NCBI GenBank assembly: GCA_014549065.1
Contig: JACDOX010000015.1
Location: 5,509,126-5,573,125, forward strand
Reading direction: 5' to 3'
DNA from: Cardinalis cardinalis
Taxonomy: Eukaryota > Chordata > Aves > Passeriformes > Cardinalidae
Length of the DNA stretch: 64,000 bases
The notes under the pieces: model-generated
Database searches by the model: none
Told to the model about the DNA's origin: nothing
The model's input: only the letters and a program-made list of their open reading frames with translations
Position numbers and translations under genes: made by a program
Part shown: one piece after another, positions 25,701 through 40,700 of the stretch
How the letters are laid out: each line of letters opens with the position of its first letter
Numbering within the stretch: the first letter of the stretch is position 1

Positions 25701-28700
25701 GAGAACGATGTAATATTGTTTTCCTTCCTTTGCATTTTAGATTTTGATACAATGTTTTTCTTTTTCCTTCCAAGTGCTCTAATGAGGCTGTATTTGCTGC
25801 AGATTTTCACCCTACTGATACAAATATAATAGTTACCTGTGGAAAATCACACCTTTATTTTTGGACGCTAGAAGGGAATTCCCTTATTAAAAAGCAAGGA
25901 TTATTTGAGGTAAAATAAAATGTTTCTCTAATTTTATGTTTATTGTAATGATACAGTCATACAGAAATAAGGTTTAAAAAGGTTTGAGTAAATCAAAAGA
26001 AGTGATTATTATTAAACTCAAAATGTTGCAGAAGTTCAGGTGGCATTCATGGTATGACACAGAGAACTTTTCCATGGGTAGAACTTCCACACTGAAATTT
26101 TGAGATGCAATTACCATTGTTCCTTGTATTCTTTTTCCTATTTTCTTTTTGCTACATACCCCCACCCTCCCCGCCACAACCTGTGGAAAATAAAATTACC
26201 TTAAAACTCTCTGTGATTGAAAAAAAAGAGAGAGAGTGTGATGGAGGAGATTTTTATTTTATGAGAGGAAAGACTCCATAAAAAATACATCTGTATGAAT
26301 TTTCTTCCCTTTTCCTCTGTTCTGCTCAGACACATACAAATACTGATTGAGCTGGCCACTATTTGGTAAATATCATTTTCGTTTCAAGGTTTGTTTTTGA
26401 ATATAGACTAAGCTGCACAGCACTTGCATGCACAACTGAGGGATATTTGCAATGACTGCAGATAACTCCAGTGACTGCTAGTTAACTGCTTGTGGAGTCA
26501 TGGCTCTCAAGGATAGTCAGGACAAATATTTACAATTTTAGTTAATATACTTTATGTAAAATCAGGAGGAGATGCTGAGAGAATGCATTTAAATTTTGTC
26601 ACATTTTATTTTTCATGCATTTTNAATTGATTTTTCTTCCTCTTCTGGCTCTTTTGGTCTTGATGATGGTTAGAGCTGGAAAAGNNTTGTGGTCCCTGCA
26701 TAGAACAGCTNTTAGTTTGGGGGAGAAAGAGATCATACACATAGGTTGTCTACAAGGAGTGTATAATGTCCTTAGAAGCTACCAGTGATGTTTTTGTTCC
26801 CTTACACATTTAATTGTTTTGTTGCTGTTGATATCTTAAATGCAGAGTTTCATTACTGAAACTTGGGCTTCTTTCAAGAGATGATTCCTTAATTCTTATA
26901 CTATGGCCAAACCCTCTAGTAATAAGGTTTTTTTCTCCTAGAAAGTGTGGAGTTAAGAATTATAATAATAAAGCTTGTTTGAAACTTTGGCCACTTCTAA
27001 ATACTCCANGTCTTTGGCATTCTGCAGTAACTGGGGGATTTGGTTTATCTCAGAGCAGTCCTGGTCATGTGTTACATGTTGGCAGGTGTTCTCACTCACT
27101 CAGTCCCCAGCTTGCAATTAAAGGGTGCAGGATTGGGCCACAAACCTCAGGGGATGCATCTTCTGCCCTTGCACAGATTATTCTGTTTAGACTGTAGGAA
27201 TGTGTTTAGCTCTTGTAGATACTTAAGTGATAATAGAGCTGTATAAGACTAAACTAAATTAACCAAATGCATAAAGTTAAGATCCATGAGTTGTNTGTTG
27301 CTGTGAGCGTATATTTTTCATAACCATGCAGAAACAAGAGAAGCCAAAGTTTGTCCTGTGTGTGACCTTTTCTGAAAATGGTGATACTATTACAGGAGAC
27401 TCAAGTGGAAACATTTTGGTTTGGGGGAAAGGTAAGATAAAATTTCACTATTCACTTCCATCTTAATATTAGACTGTGAGTGTAGACTTGAGTGTAGAGC
27501 TTCATTTCAAGAAGAATAAATTTTGTTTTATCTTGAGCTCTTTCCCAAGACCAATCCAGCAGATTGTGCCTGGATTCTTTTCTACAGGAAGCCAAAGAAT
27601 ATCTGTACCTAACTACTAGAGCACAAAATTCTATAAAATGTGTTCCCTATGGTCAAATACTGAATCACAGAGCTATGCCAGCATGTGGGACTTTTACTGA
27701 TGTAAGAGATGCCAAGAAAAATTCTTTCTTTAATCACTGTAGAGGCAGAAACATTGTTAATGTAATTGATGATCTCCAGTCTCCTATCCTGTCCCTCTCT
27801 ACTGTTTGCAGAAATTATGCCTATTGACACACACTTTTAAAAAGACAACAAATAGCAGTATTTGTTTTCCTAGGAAGTCAAGCTAAAATGCATTCAGATC
27901 TACTTGATTCCTTTATTTCAGAAGAACAGATGTATAGGAAGAACTTCTTAAAAAGCATTTTCTAGTAAGAAGAGACCTTTTTTTAGGCAGCAGAAGGCAA
28001 TGCCTGCCAGAGGGCAAACAGCAACAACATCCTAAATGTGTACTTAGTGCCTGAGATGCCATGCATAGGGATAAGGAGGATCCCTTAAAGGAGGCCTTAG
28101 TAGTAAAGGAAGGGATATGGATGACAGTTTTTTCCTATTTACTCAATGCTTTCTCCCAAGATACTACTCAAAGGGATAAGACCCTGAAAACAATACAGTG
28201 AATCAGTTATACAGTTGAGCTTCACTGGGTTGTTTTTGTAGTTTTCTTTTTCAACCAAGGACTGTCAACTAATTATCTCTTTGGCCAATACACTGCTGGG
28301 GACAGGGGTGGATATGGTGTTTGTAACTTGGTTTCTCATTTATTTCCCTTTCCTTTTTCCTATGGCAATTTAAAGCAAGGCACTTCAACACTTTTCCTTC
28401 TAAACTGACTTTAGAAATTGCACTGTCCCATGTCCTTGTTCTTTATTGTTATTTTGGACTGCCAGCAGACGAGGGAGGCAGAGACAGTGCACTGCTCAGG
28501 GGCCAGTTTGCCATGGTGCTGGTAGGCCAATTTCTGCCTTGACTGCAAGCAACCTCTTCTGCCCTTTCTCCCAGAAATAAAAGGGAATTCTCTGTGTGCT
28601 CAAAATCTCAACTTCTGCCAGCTCTTTAGGGTTGGACAAAAATGTTTTTCTTGTTTTTCTGTCTCAGTACAGTGTACTTGCTCTGCCTTCACTACTTTTG

Positions 28701-31700
28701 GCTCAGAGCTCTATGTGCAAGAGAGGGCTGCTTCCACCAGGTCAGAGTACCCTTAGCAAAAACTTTTCTTAATAGAAATCAGTTGTGCCTGACACATTCT
28801 ATCCATAGAGGTGGATGGAGGAAAAGGCAATTGGTTTTTCCTAACTTCCATCAGCCCCTCACTTGTGCTAAACATCACATTAGCCAAGCTTTGATGCAAG
28901 GCACACATTTCAGTAATAGAATCACCACTAATCATTTATTTGTTCTTCATAATAGTAATTATTTACCAAATTAGAGATACTTAATCTAATGTACTTAGTT
29001 TTGACAGTGTTGAGTCTAAGAAGCTACTTAAACAAGCCAAGTTCATCAGTAAATAAGTACTGAGAGTGGAGAGGGATCAGCACATTCTGCCAGATATACA
29101 AGGATCTCTAGCTTAGTCAGATTTTGGTACAAGTTCAGGATCTGGAGGCTGTAGAATATCTTATATGTGGAGGATAAAAGTGACTGGGTTATGGGTTTTT
29201 GCTGATAAGGTGTGTAGTGCTACTGCAGGTCAAATGTTATGTCAAATTATTTCACTTAAACCCCCTTGAAAGGTTTAAATGAACCTATTTTATTTTGTTC
29301 TTGACCTAGACTGAGTATGTATGTTTTCATTTTTGAGGTGGGGAGAATATATTGTAAAATATACTAATTCAACCTTTACTATAGGTCTGTTTTGGTCTAG
29401 CACCCCGATGCCCACTCTTATCATTGTTTAAATGCAATCCTTGAGAGATAGTAGAGAAATGGAGAAAAAAATGGGGGGAAAGGAGCTATTAAGCTGAGCA
29501 TTTCAGTAGTAATGCCTTTTTTCCTTCTATTCAGGTACCAACAGAATAAGCCACGCAGTTCAAGGAGCACACGAGGGTGGAATCTTTGCCCTGTGTATGC
29601 TGCGAGATGGCACCTTGGTATCAGGGGGAGGAAAAGACCGAAAGCTGATCTCCTGGAATGGAAACTACCAAAAAATTCACAAAACTGAGGTGATACTGCC
29701 TATCTTGAAATTACTCTGCTACTTAAAATAAAATTCTACTGTCNTCTGAGAAGGTTTTTTGATCTTTTTTTTTTTTCTTATGGATCTGTATTCTATGGGG
29801 AAGCAAATCAGTGGTAAAATACAGTATTTTCGTGTGCTGAGTTGGAAGGGACCCGTCAGGATCATNGAGTCCAACTCCTGACCCTGCACAGGACACCTCA
29901 AATTTTCAGTCCTCAGGTCATTCCTGTGATTGCCTATTCATTAACATAATATTTCCTTTCTAAGGTCTGTGGCAGTTNGAAAACAAATCTTGTGTATCTT
30001 TCTATATTATTTCTTCCTTTCTTTGCATTTTAATGTGAGGTAATATTTCTTTGCATAATAATGTGAGGTAATGTTTAATTTCAGAGTATTACAGTATTGA
30101 AATGGTTTTATGCATTCCTCTTTCCCAAAATGATGTCAGGATTTTTTTAGGGTTTTAATACTTAAAGTTTTTCATTAATTTCTTGGTTTATGGTATTGTT
30201 TTAAAATGTAATTTAAACAAAAATTGAAAATTACTCCAGCTGCTATGTAGGAACTTAGAAGATTAAAGCAGAATTTGTTTGGACAGAACTACTTTGACTG
30301 TTTACATACTGAATGTAAGAGAAGAATGAGCAGAAAAGCCTGAGGGAGGGCTTCAAATCTACTATATAATATTAAATAATAAATTATAATACTATGTAAT
30401 AATAATAATATGTAATGTTGCAAATATATGTATGCAACTGGCATGTCTCTTTTTGTAATTCAGTTTTTAACACAGTACAAGGGACATGCTTTTTTTTGCN
30501 GTTTCTAACTGTGGTGTCCTTCTTTTTTCTCTTATTTGTTCATATTCTGGTATTCCTTGTTATTTTACATCTTCCCTTGAACTTTATTTTAGAGATTTGC
30601 ACTGGCTCTTTCAGAACCAAGGCTGCAATTAAAGAAACATTCATTGCCAGAGTAGAAATGCTTATTCTGATATCACAGCTGCAATTAAATACTATTGAAT
30701 TAACACAGCATGAAGGAGCCTTTTGTGTTTCTTCAAATACTTGATTTAGCTGAGTATTCTGNAGATAAGAATGTCTTGTCTTGCAATATTATAGAAGTTA
30801 CTGAGATGATGCAAGTTGTTATAAAATTTTGCAAGACAGGCACATGTATTAATTTGTTTCATTTCTTTGCTGTGCAATATTTATTAAAACACATTTACCA
30901 CTTTTAAAATGGCAATACCTTACAAATTGTCTGACTTATCTGTCCTTTTGTCTGTAATGACCACAGATTCCAGAGCAGTTTGGTCCAATAAGAACAGTAG
31001 CAGAGGGAAAAGGGGACGTTGTATTAATAGGAACCACCAGAAACTTCGTCCTACAGGGCACCCTGTCAGGAGACTTTTTCCCAATTACCCAGGTAAGCTG
31101 GGTTTCCTTACAGGAACACTTCTAAGTCTGTAAGAGCAGTAAATATCCAGTTTAAAATTAATTTTCATAAATATGCATCTGATTTATTATTACAGTCCAT
31201 TCAGCAATATGAATAATTATAAATATGTATCTATGTAGAGCTAACATATTTTTGGAATGTTTCAATCTATAGTTTGGTCATTTTAATACTGTTTAAACAT
31301 GTTAAGATTTGATGGCCTGTCCTTCTTGTCTAAAAACATCTCTGCTTGCATAGGGCCACACCGATGAGCTTTGGGGACTTGCAGTCCATTCCTCTAAGCC
31401 TCAGTTCTTCACGTGTGGACATGACAAACACATTACACTCTGGGATGCAACAACTCACCATCCTATCTGGAACAAAATTATAGAGGTACACATTTATTGA
31501 ATACAGCTCTCCTGTTACAGAAATTCTCTAGTTGTTTTGGTTTTTCTTAAGATTATTGTTTAAAAATACCTTAAAATATTAACTTGAGGGGAAAAAATCA
31601 TTTCATGTTTACCTATTTTTGTCATAGAGATCAATGTAAAAGCTTTTTAATACAGCTGTTCTGAGTACAAGTTAGATAAAATGCACTGTTTGAACTTCTG

Positions 31701-34700
31701 GTTTATTCAATGAAATATCTTAGCATTTGCTGTGAAATTATACTTTAAAAACATTAAGACATTTTCCTTTCTGGAATGCTGTAGTGTTTTAGAAGCTGTG
31801 CATATAAATGGATCTCTACAGTCCTGGATCTCTACAATTCTCTGAAATTTTCTTTAGAGTTATTAATTCTTTTAAATTAATCACTTGCTTATAATTAATG
31901 AGAATATCCTTTCCACCTAGCCTCTAGGGCTAGTAATTACTAATTAAAGTAATGTTTTCTCAACAAAAATGTCAGCAGCTTTACTGAAAGAGCTACAATG
32001 TGATACTGTTTTAAAATACAGAAAATAAAGGACATAAGCATTTCCATGAGATGGATCGCTGGACTGGGTTTTTTGCTTGCATTTTAAAATTATGTTTTAA
32101 TGGTATAAGGAAAAAAAAGCTGTATTGGTATTTTCTGCTGTAACCTGAAAAGTTCTGGACCTCATTCTTTGTAACTGGACAAGTATTAGAAAGAAAATGC
32201 TTACCTTGTTTTTAGGCATATGTTTAAATTGCAAGAAAAACACTAGAGTTTTACAAAGTAAAATGTTTTAAAATTGTACATCCAAATAAGAAGCCCAGTT
32301 TATGCCCTTAATCTCCCACTGAGCTGCAGCTTAGCAGGTGCTGGAAAAAGGGTGTTGGTGTGTGTAGGAGTTAGGCTTTACCCCTCCTGCAAAGTGCCAT
32401 GTACCTTTGTTGAATAAGGGACTTTCTTGTCCCTCAGACTGCAGGTAAACTGCAGCTTTGAAGCTTATTTCTAAGGTCAGCTCTAGTTTAAGAAGTTATT
32501 TTTATCTCTTATTTCTTTGGGATTTGTTGAGAAGCTGCCATTGCCAATGTTCTTGTCATGAAATCACTCGCCAAATTATTTTTAGAGAGTAAAGAAAAGA
32601 AAAGACTGGCCTTGTATAGAGGGCAAATAAGTTAATTAGATAATATTTCAATTAGTGAAAAATGCTTTTTTACATTTCAAGTTTATATTGAAAGAGAAAA
32701 AACGACCCCTAAAATTCAACAAGATAGTTTTAATGTGTTCCAGAAGCAAATAATTGAATTGTATTTTTGTTATAACTTGATAGCATGGACTGGTAAAAAA
32801 GCATGCTTCTTTCTGAAACATTTCAGGATCCAGCACAGTCTTCAGGTTTTCATCCTTCAGCATCTGTTGTTGCCGTAGGGACACTAACTGGAAGGTAAGA
32901 GGTGCAGAGCTACACCTTGGGCACCAAAAACCACGGATTTTTCCAGCTCACATCCAAACTCATGTAAATGTATGCAATCACACATCTTCATTCACTATTG
33001 AGTTCTGTTGAACGTCACAGTGAAATTTATTTGTATTGCCTTAGTGTCTTGAAACCCTAGGCTTGGGCCAGCACGCTGTGTTTGCTGAGTGTTGCCTGAG
33101 CAAAGAGATGGTTTCTGCCCTGGGAGAGAGACAGTGTAGATCAGTGGGAGGAGGACGTTTAGAGAGGGCAGGAAGTCTGGGTTAGCTGTGAGACCTGGCA
33201 TGGGAAGTACTGTCATCATAGCAGTGACCTAAATGTTAAATTTTTGTGTCCACTGGGAAAAAGGAGAGGCTAAAGGAGGAGTCTGATGTATTGGAGGAAG
33301 TTTTTCTCCAAGGCCTTTAGGGCTGCATGGAGGAATTCACATCGAAAAAATTCTGTGTGTTGGAAAATGTAGTGAGTGGCTCATGATCCCTAATGCAGTG
33401 ACAACCAGAGAGGCTTTAAAAATATTGGCAAATGTTCCACTGTGCTAGACATAGTGTAAAAATGCACATTAAGAGACTTGTTCTGCTTGCTGAGTGTGAG
33501 GGATAAATGAGGCAGAGGAAACTGAGGTGCAGGAGAGTATTTTAGGCAGCAGGTTGAGCCCTTGGTGACATCAGTGGCAGCTGCAGGGTTTATCTGTGGC
33601 TGTCTCTCACAGGAGGGACTGCCTTTGCCTAACTTCTCCCTCACCTTTAGTGTCACTTGAGGGCAGGCTTGGCTCTTAGTACTGAAAACAGTTCCAGTTC
33701 ACTGAAAACATACAGGAAGCTTGTAGGTTATGAGGCAAGCTTATTTCAGATTTTATATCAATCCTAAATAAAGGACTTACTTTTGTTACTGAATGTACTT
33801 TATCTACTAAATAAAGTAAAACAGAAGGAGAAACTTTGAAAGGAATATTCTCTTTGTCTTTAGTAATCCGATGCAAGTTTTGAAATGCAAATTTGATCTT
33901 TGTCCTTTCTACATGTTTTCACAAACTAATTTTTGGTTCATTAAAATTAATTGATTAAATTAAACTACTGAAAAAATAATAAATTAATTAACTTTAAAAT
34001 AAGTTAGTTAATCTCTTTCTTCTATCAGAAGAGAATGGTGCTGATGCTTACTTGTGTTTTCCCTTGCTCTAGGATTTAATGCAGCCATCAATTTAAACAT
34101 CAGCATAGCATAGAGGAAGGTCTTTAAAGGAGAAGGGACATCACAAGCAATGCTTATTTTATTCTTATGCATGACATACTAAAACACACTAAAATCTGAA
34201 GACTGATATTGGGGTCAATGCCCATGCATTTTTACAGTTTAAAAAGATGTGAAAGAAACTATCCTTGTGTTAAAGTAAAAATAGACCAAACTGAGTAGCA
34301 TTTGCTGTTTTTCTCTTCTTGGTATAAAACTTATGCTATTTTGACAGAAGAAAAGTTGGTCAAGATTACAGTAGATTTAAATTCCTTTTGGAATGATTTA
34401 TTGGCCTCTTTCTGTGTTTACAACAGGTGGTTTGTGTTTGACACAGAAACAAAAGACTTGGTCACTGTACACACAGATGGAAACGAACAGCTGTCTGTAA
34501 TGCGTTACTCACCAGGTTTGAGAGCATTTATTTACTGGGAAAAAAAAAGGCATTGAATTTTTTTATTAAATTAGGGGTTGGCTTGTTTTATAATAAGTCC
34601 CTTCTTGCCACGCTGAAGTTGAAAATAAGTGTGCCATGAAACGTTGGCAGGACTTTATGGGTGGTATCTTAAGCTCTGGTTTTGTTTTCACTCCCTCCCC

Positions 34701-37700
34701 AACATGTTNAATATGGTTTCACTGTGAAGAAGGGGAAGAAAAAAAGACTTAACTCTGCTGGTTGTTGCAATCAGGTTAGCCCTAAGTGGACTGCAGCTGC
34801 TTCCAAAAATGTCATGTGTTTTTAACAGTAATATTTGTTAGTATTAAATTGCTGGTTTTTAGTCTTGATAGATACATCAATATGCAACTGGAAAATTAAA
34901 AATAAAATTTCATTTATTAATTTTTCAGTATCAAGGCCTTTAAGAACAGTTCCTCTTGTCTATGACTTTTCAAACAAACTTTTCAAAATTAGCCTATGTT
35001 CTTTCTTACAGGAATAATTGCAGTTTCACTTTTCTGTTTATAGATGGAAACTTCTTGGCAATAGGTTCCCATGACAACTGTATTTATATATATGGTGTAA
35101 GTGAAAATGGAAGAAAGTACACTAGAATTGGCAAATGTTCAGTAAGTAACCTTTTTTCTCCTGGTTCAGTATCAACATCTAAAGCAGCACTGCATTAATA
35201 CTGTCACATTGTGGCACACTGTTAGTGAAGTTGATACAACACATTTTCTCTTTGTAGGGTCATTCCAGCTTCATTACTCATCTGGATTGGTCTGTTAATT
35301 CACAATATCTCGTGTCAAATTCAGGAGACTATGAAATCTTATATTGTGAGTAAGAATTATATTTAGTTCTTTTGTGCAAAGTTCAGGCTGTCTAACACAG
35401 ATTTAAAATTTAAATGAGACCATATAACTGCCAAGATCAACCATATGTTTTAATTCATCTGGTGTAATCAGAAATCTATACAATTTGAGAATTAAATATG
35501 TTGTTATGTGTGTTTTTTTTCTTTTCTAGGGATCCCTTCTGCTTGTAAACAAGTTGTGAGTGTTGAAACAACTAGGGANATAGAATGGGCCACTTACACC
35601 TGTACTTTAGGATTCCATGTTTTTGGTAAGTATATTTCTTCTTAAAAGCTCTTACCATTCCTCTTATTAACAAACACTTGGAATGCCAACTTTTGCTTAT
35701 GAAACATGACTATTCATAATTCAGGGAAAAATACAGAACTTCTGTTATGCCATTTTTATTACAATCTGTCTTCTTATTTCAATCCAGAAAGACTCTGATT
35801 TAATATTCTTGCTAGCTTCAAGTACAGATATCATACTACAACATAAGTGGGAGATAAGGAAAAAATCACATACTGCCCTTTCTGTCACAGTAAAGCAGCT
35901 TCTCATAATGTTTAATTTAAAATACCAGTTCTGTGAAATTGTCATGTATTTAAGCAGTTACTGGGTCAAATCCCCTTACCAGAACTGGTTTCATTTGCCC
36001 TGGTTACTGTGCAAACACAAAATGAATTATAGTCTCCTTCATTAACAACTTACCATGCATTGTGATACAGTCTGTAGCAATTGAATTGAGTGAAAGAAAT
36101 TCAAAAAGAAAAACATAACAAAATCCAATGGTTTTTTCCCATGGGACTTCTCTTTTGCCAGTTTTGAAGGATCCACTTTCCCCAGTCTTTGTACTCATTC
36201 TACAATATGTGCAGGGCTGGACAGATGGTTACAAACACTGAGTACAAGAAGCTTCAAATTCTTGAGTCCTCAAGAGGAAATAGGAAGCCATGGTAGAAGT
36301 TCAGAGTCTGGTTTAGTATAAGTGGTAAACAAGGAATATTTGCACCCATGTTTCAAGTAGAATAGATTGCAGTGATGTGTTTGAAGGCAGACAGAAAGTG
36401 CATGGTTTCAATTTTCAAGGGCCTGAAGATGCTGTGGCAGTAGCAGTATGCTGGGAAAACNCCTTCAAGTTTTCTATCATTTAGCNGACAAGTAGTGCTT
36501 GGATATCACAGCGCACACATTTAGTAAAAGCAGGAAATCCTGCAACATTGGCTGCATGTTGACACAATGTATTTTTCATTTAAGGGATAGAGGCTCTTAT
36601 GGAACTATTAAAATATTTCTGGGGTTTGAGTACGCCCAACATNTAGTTACAAAGCTACGAAGTCCTTGCATTTAGCATCACAGGTTCAGATACTCTGAGA
36701 TATTAAATACTTTATGAGAGGGTTCCTTACTTTTTAGTTCAGATTCCTACAAAATACAGTCCTATTAGAATCTGGGGCTGCTTTTGATGCACAGAAAGTC
36801 AGAGGAGAGAGGCATGTCACACTTGAGAGGGAATCTCCCTCTTGCTACAGATCAGCTTTTTGAGCCAGAGCATAGGACAAAATAATCTGCTGAGAGGGGA
36901 GGAGACATGACACAAAGTGTTACAAAGCCCAATGCTTTTAAAATATTTCTTTAATGAAAGACTTACTACAATTTAATGACAAACCCAGTTAGCGCCTACT
37001 GCTTTCAGTAGGGAAGGAGTAATTTGGAAAGTTGAAATAAGTCAGGTATTTTCAAAGTATTTNAGTGTGATAAGCCTTGTTGTATCTGTAAAAACAACTG
37101 GTTAGTGTCAGCTTGAGACCATTAGTACTTATTTTCAACACCTCACAGAGGCCAGGCAAAAACTGGAGAATGAAAGCAATATCTGCAGGATCATATATGT
37201 GCCTTCAGAGCCCATGTAGAGAGGCTAAAGTGCAAAGTGAGTGGCTAGAATAATAAATTGAAGAAGCACACAGATTATGAGCTAGAAACCAGTACATTTT
37301 TAGTTGAAGTCAATCAGTAATTTAGGGCCTCAGAGCAGCCAGCTAGAACAGAGGCAGGACACAGAAGCAGCAATGGACACAGAAGCAGCAATCACAGCAT
37401 CCAGGATGTGGGGCTTCTAGTACATTGATTTTTCAGTAGCTATGGCTGACTGAAGCCAGGGATATTTTCACTGTCTGGTAGAACCACATAAAAATCCCAA
37501 ATTATGCATAGCACCCACAGCTCAGCNTAACCAATGCAGGGGGGAAAGGGAGCTCTGGTCCCTTGAACACCTGTCTTTGAGCATGGGAACAGATTAGTCA
37601 GCCTGCAAGTGTTTAGAGATGATTCAACTGAAAGTCAATAGCATGTAAAGAAGTGTGCTTGAGGGGGGATGTTTTNGTGATACAAACACATAAATGTGAA

Positions 37701-40700
37701 GGAAAAAAGACTTTAAAACACTTACTGATCTATAAGCTCTTTCAAGAGCCATGTGCTGCTGGATACACAAGTAAGGTATCAGTTCATAGCACGTGCCCAG
37801 TTTTGAAAAAAATAGTGTTTGAGGTGAAGAACAGAAACAGAAGAAATCTTAGATACTGTAATAAAGCCTGACAACATTGCAANCAAAGCAGAACTCAGAC
37901 TGGTTGGGTTCAAAACTGACTAGAACACTGTAAATGGATTATTATGTTTGAATATCTTTATTAATAGCATGCATGATAAATCAATATGTCAAGTTTGTAG
38001 GTGGTGTAAAGCTTCAGGATTAGCAAGTTGTCTTGAAAAACAGAGGAGTGGTATGAAGAAAGGAAGGAATTCAATACAGCCAAAGAGGAGGCTCCCCACT
38101 AGAATGGCAGAACCCAGTTGTACAAATGCAGAACAGCTGAGAGCAGATCTGCACAGAAAGATCAGATTACTTTTGCATACGAACTGAACATGAATCAACA
38201 GCATTATGCTGTTGTAGGAAAGGCAGATACATNAGTGAGATGTGTAATGAAAAGGATGCCATGCAAAATGTGAAGCAATCATCCATTCATCAGTATTGGC
38301 TTCAGTCACAGCTGGAATGGCTGCTTCTGGTTTTTGCACATTGGACCAACAGATAATGTGCTGATTAGCAAGAATAATTAATTATCCATCTAAATATTGT
38401 TCTGGGAGAAGAGATGCAATGAATGAATTTTAGAGACAAGGAGGAAAAAATAGCATGGCGTCAGTCTTCAAATGAGAGAAAGAAAATGGTTTCTTTTACA
38501 GGTCTGCAGAGGATGGGAAAAAATAAGGACTACTTTTTTAGCAAGGGGGATTCAATTTGCATGTTCATAAAAACTGAATGAGGCTCTGGGATAAATTTTG
38601 AAAGAACCAAGAGATTCAAAGAAAAATCCTGCTATTTTCCTTTCCCCATTTCAAAATGGCAGTCTTGTTTCTTTAACCATTTCCTTCAGGGGTTATTTAT
38701 CCTTCAGGGGTTATATATTCAGCTTGTCATAGTGACCTCTTGTGAAGACTCCTGCCTCTTTTCAGCTAGCATTTGATATTCATATAGCCTCCTTCTTGTC
38801 AAAGCAGATATTGGAAAATTTTCTGTTTCTCTTTTTTCTGCATATTCATAATTCCAGGAATAGCAATTATTATGTTTCTTTGCAGCTTCCATATATTTGG
38901 GCCTCTTTTACTATCCCTGATCTACAATGTGGTGTTTCCACACACATCAGGAAAGTCAAGAGCAGTCTACAAAACAGACTTTGCATTTGATTTACAGCAA
39001 TTTGTAATTCCTTATGAAGACCTCCTCNTAGTGAATTGCTGTGCAATGATACAAAGGCTGTATTTGGGAAGAATCCCAGTCACTGAAGGATAGCTGATCC
39101 CATAGTGCATAGCAAATGCCCACTGTGGGGTTTTGAGGTATCCCAAAGAAGGAGGAACCTGGAGTGTGTCTTGGGATTTCTTAGGGGAGTAGCAACTCTC
39201 TCACCCTGAGCTGCAGCAACAGCAGAGGCGNNNNNNNNNNNNNNNNNNNNNNNNNNNNNNNNNNNNNNNNNNNNNNNNNNNNNNNNNNNNNNNNNNNNNN
39301 NNNNNNNNNNNNNNNNNNNNNNNNNNNNNNNNNNNNNNNNNNNNNNNNNNNNNNNNNNNNNNNNNNNNNNNNNNNNNNNNNNNNNNNNNNNNNNNNNNNN
39401 NNNNNNNNNNNNNNNNNNNNNNNNNNNNNNNNNNNNNNNNNNNNNNNNNNNNNNNNNNNNNNNNNNNNNNNNNNNNNNNNNNNNNNNNNNNNNNNNNNNN
39501 NNNNNNNNNNNNNNNNNNNNNNNNNNNNNNNNNNNNNNNNNNNNNNNNNNNNNNNNNNNNNNNNNNNNNNNNNNNNNNNNNNNNNNNNNNNNNNNNNNNN
39601 NNNNNNNNNNNNNNNNNNNNNNNNNNNNNNNNNNNNNNNNNNNNNNNNNNNNNNNNNNNNNNNNNNNNNNNNNNNNNNNNNNNNNNNNNNNNNNNNNNNN
39701 NNNNNNNNNNNNNNNNNNNNNNNNNNNNNNNNNNNNNNNNNNNNNNNNNNNNNNNNNNNNNNNNNNNNNNNNNNNNNNNNNNNNNNNNNNNNNNNNNNNN
39801 NNNNNNNNNNNNNNNNNNNNNNNNNNNNNNNNNNNNNNNNNNNNNNNNNNNNNNNNNNNNNNNNNNNNNNNNNCAGCAGGGGTTTTGCCAAGTCATGATG
39901 GCAGAACACACAGTATAACTGAAGATGACAGTGGTCTCTGAAAGCTTGGTGCCCTTTATGTTGGGTAGGGATTAGATAAAATCTAAATTAGAAAATCATA
40001 ACCAAAAAAAAAGGCTGCAGTACTGCATACAAAATCCTGAAATTTCAATAACTGGGTGGATTTTTGTAAAATTGTGATTTAGTACAGGCAAGTATTCAAA
40101 GGCTTTGAAGATGTGGTGCACAGATTTGGTNTCTGCACTGTTGACCTTACAGTTTGATTTTAGGACACTACTTCATGCATGAGCAGCAAAGAGTACAGTA
40201 TGTGGGGAAGGAAGAAAAGTACTTACAAGTAGAACAGAAGCATTCAAAAACCTTATAGTAGGTTCAGTTCCTTTTCAAGGGATCTATTAATTAATAAATG
40301 ATAATTTTAACTACAGAATATCTTTTTTCATAGACTTTAGATTTTAGTAATACGAAGAAATTACTTTTGGATCATAGTCTAGTCTAAAAAACATACCCAT
40401 GTAATATGAAAAAAAGTATGTTAACTCATACATAAGGAGAAGGGAAAATAAATCAGTAACTGTTACTTTTCCACATAACCATATGAAAATTCTTTCAGGC
40501 TCAGACACATGACTGTAATTCAGCAGAATGCATCTTCTCAGAGTACAAAGCACTTTGCTGACTAGAGGGAATAAAGTGTTTTTTTATGTGCCTGATTACC
40601 TAATAGGATCTGGACTTTAGCTGGTANAGAAGTACACATTCTGACTCAGATGCAGTTATTTTTATAGGTTTTTCTTTTCCTTAAACAAGTCATCCTTTAT

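Larger units (their letters stand above)
23425..27331 (+). other. EML1: EML1 introns around exons at 25166 and 25775
   Basis: The intronic parts are AT-rich and contain no recognised element. An AG-rich microsatellite-like stretch lies near 26220-26240. Confidence 0.8.
27432..30966 (+). other. EML1: EML1 introns around exon at 29535
   Basis: AT-rich intron sequence with a CR1 tail (29830-29905), a 28-bp tandem duplication (30018-30073) and an AT/AAT-rich simple stretch (30362-30415). Confidence 0.8.

Noticed and set aside
39181..39911. Frames of about 240 codons on the minus strand
   Set aside because: Almost all N; an artefact of the gap.
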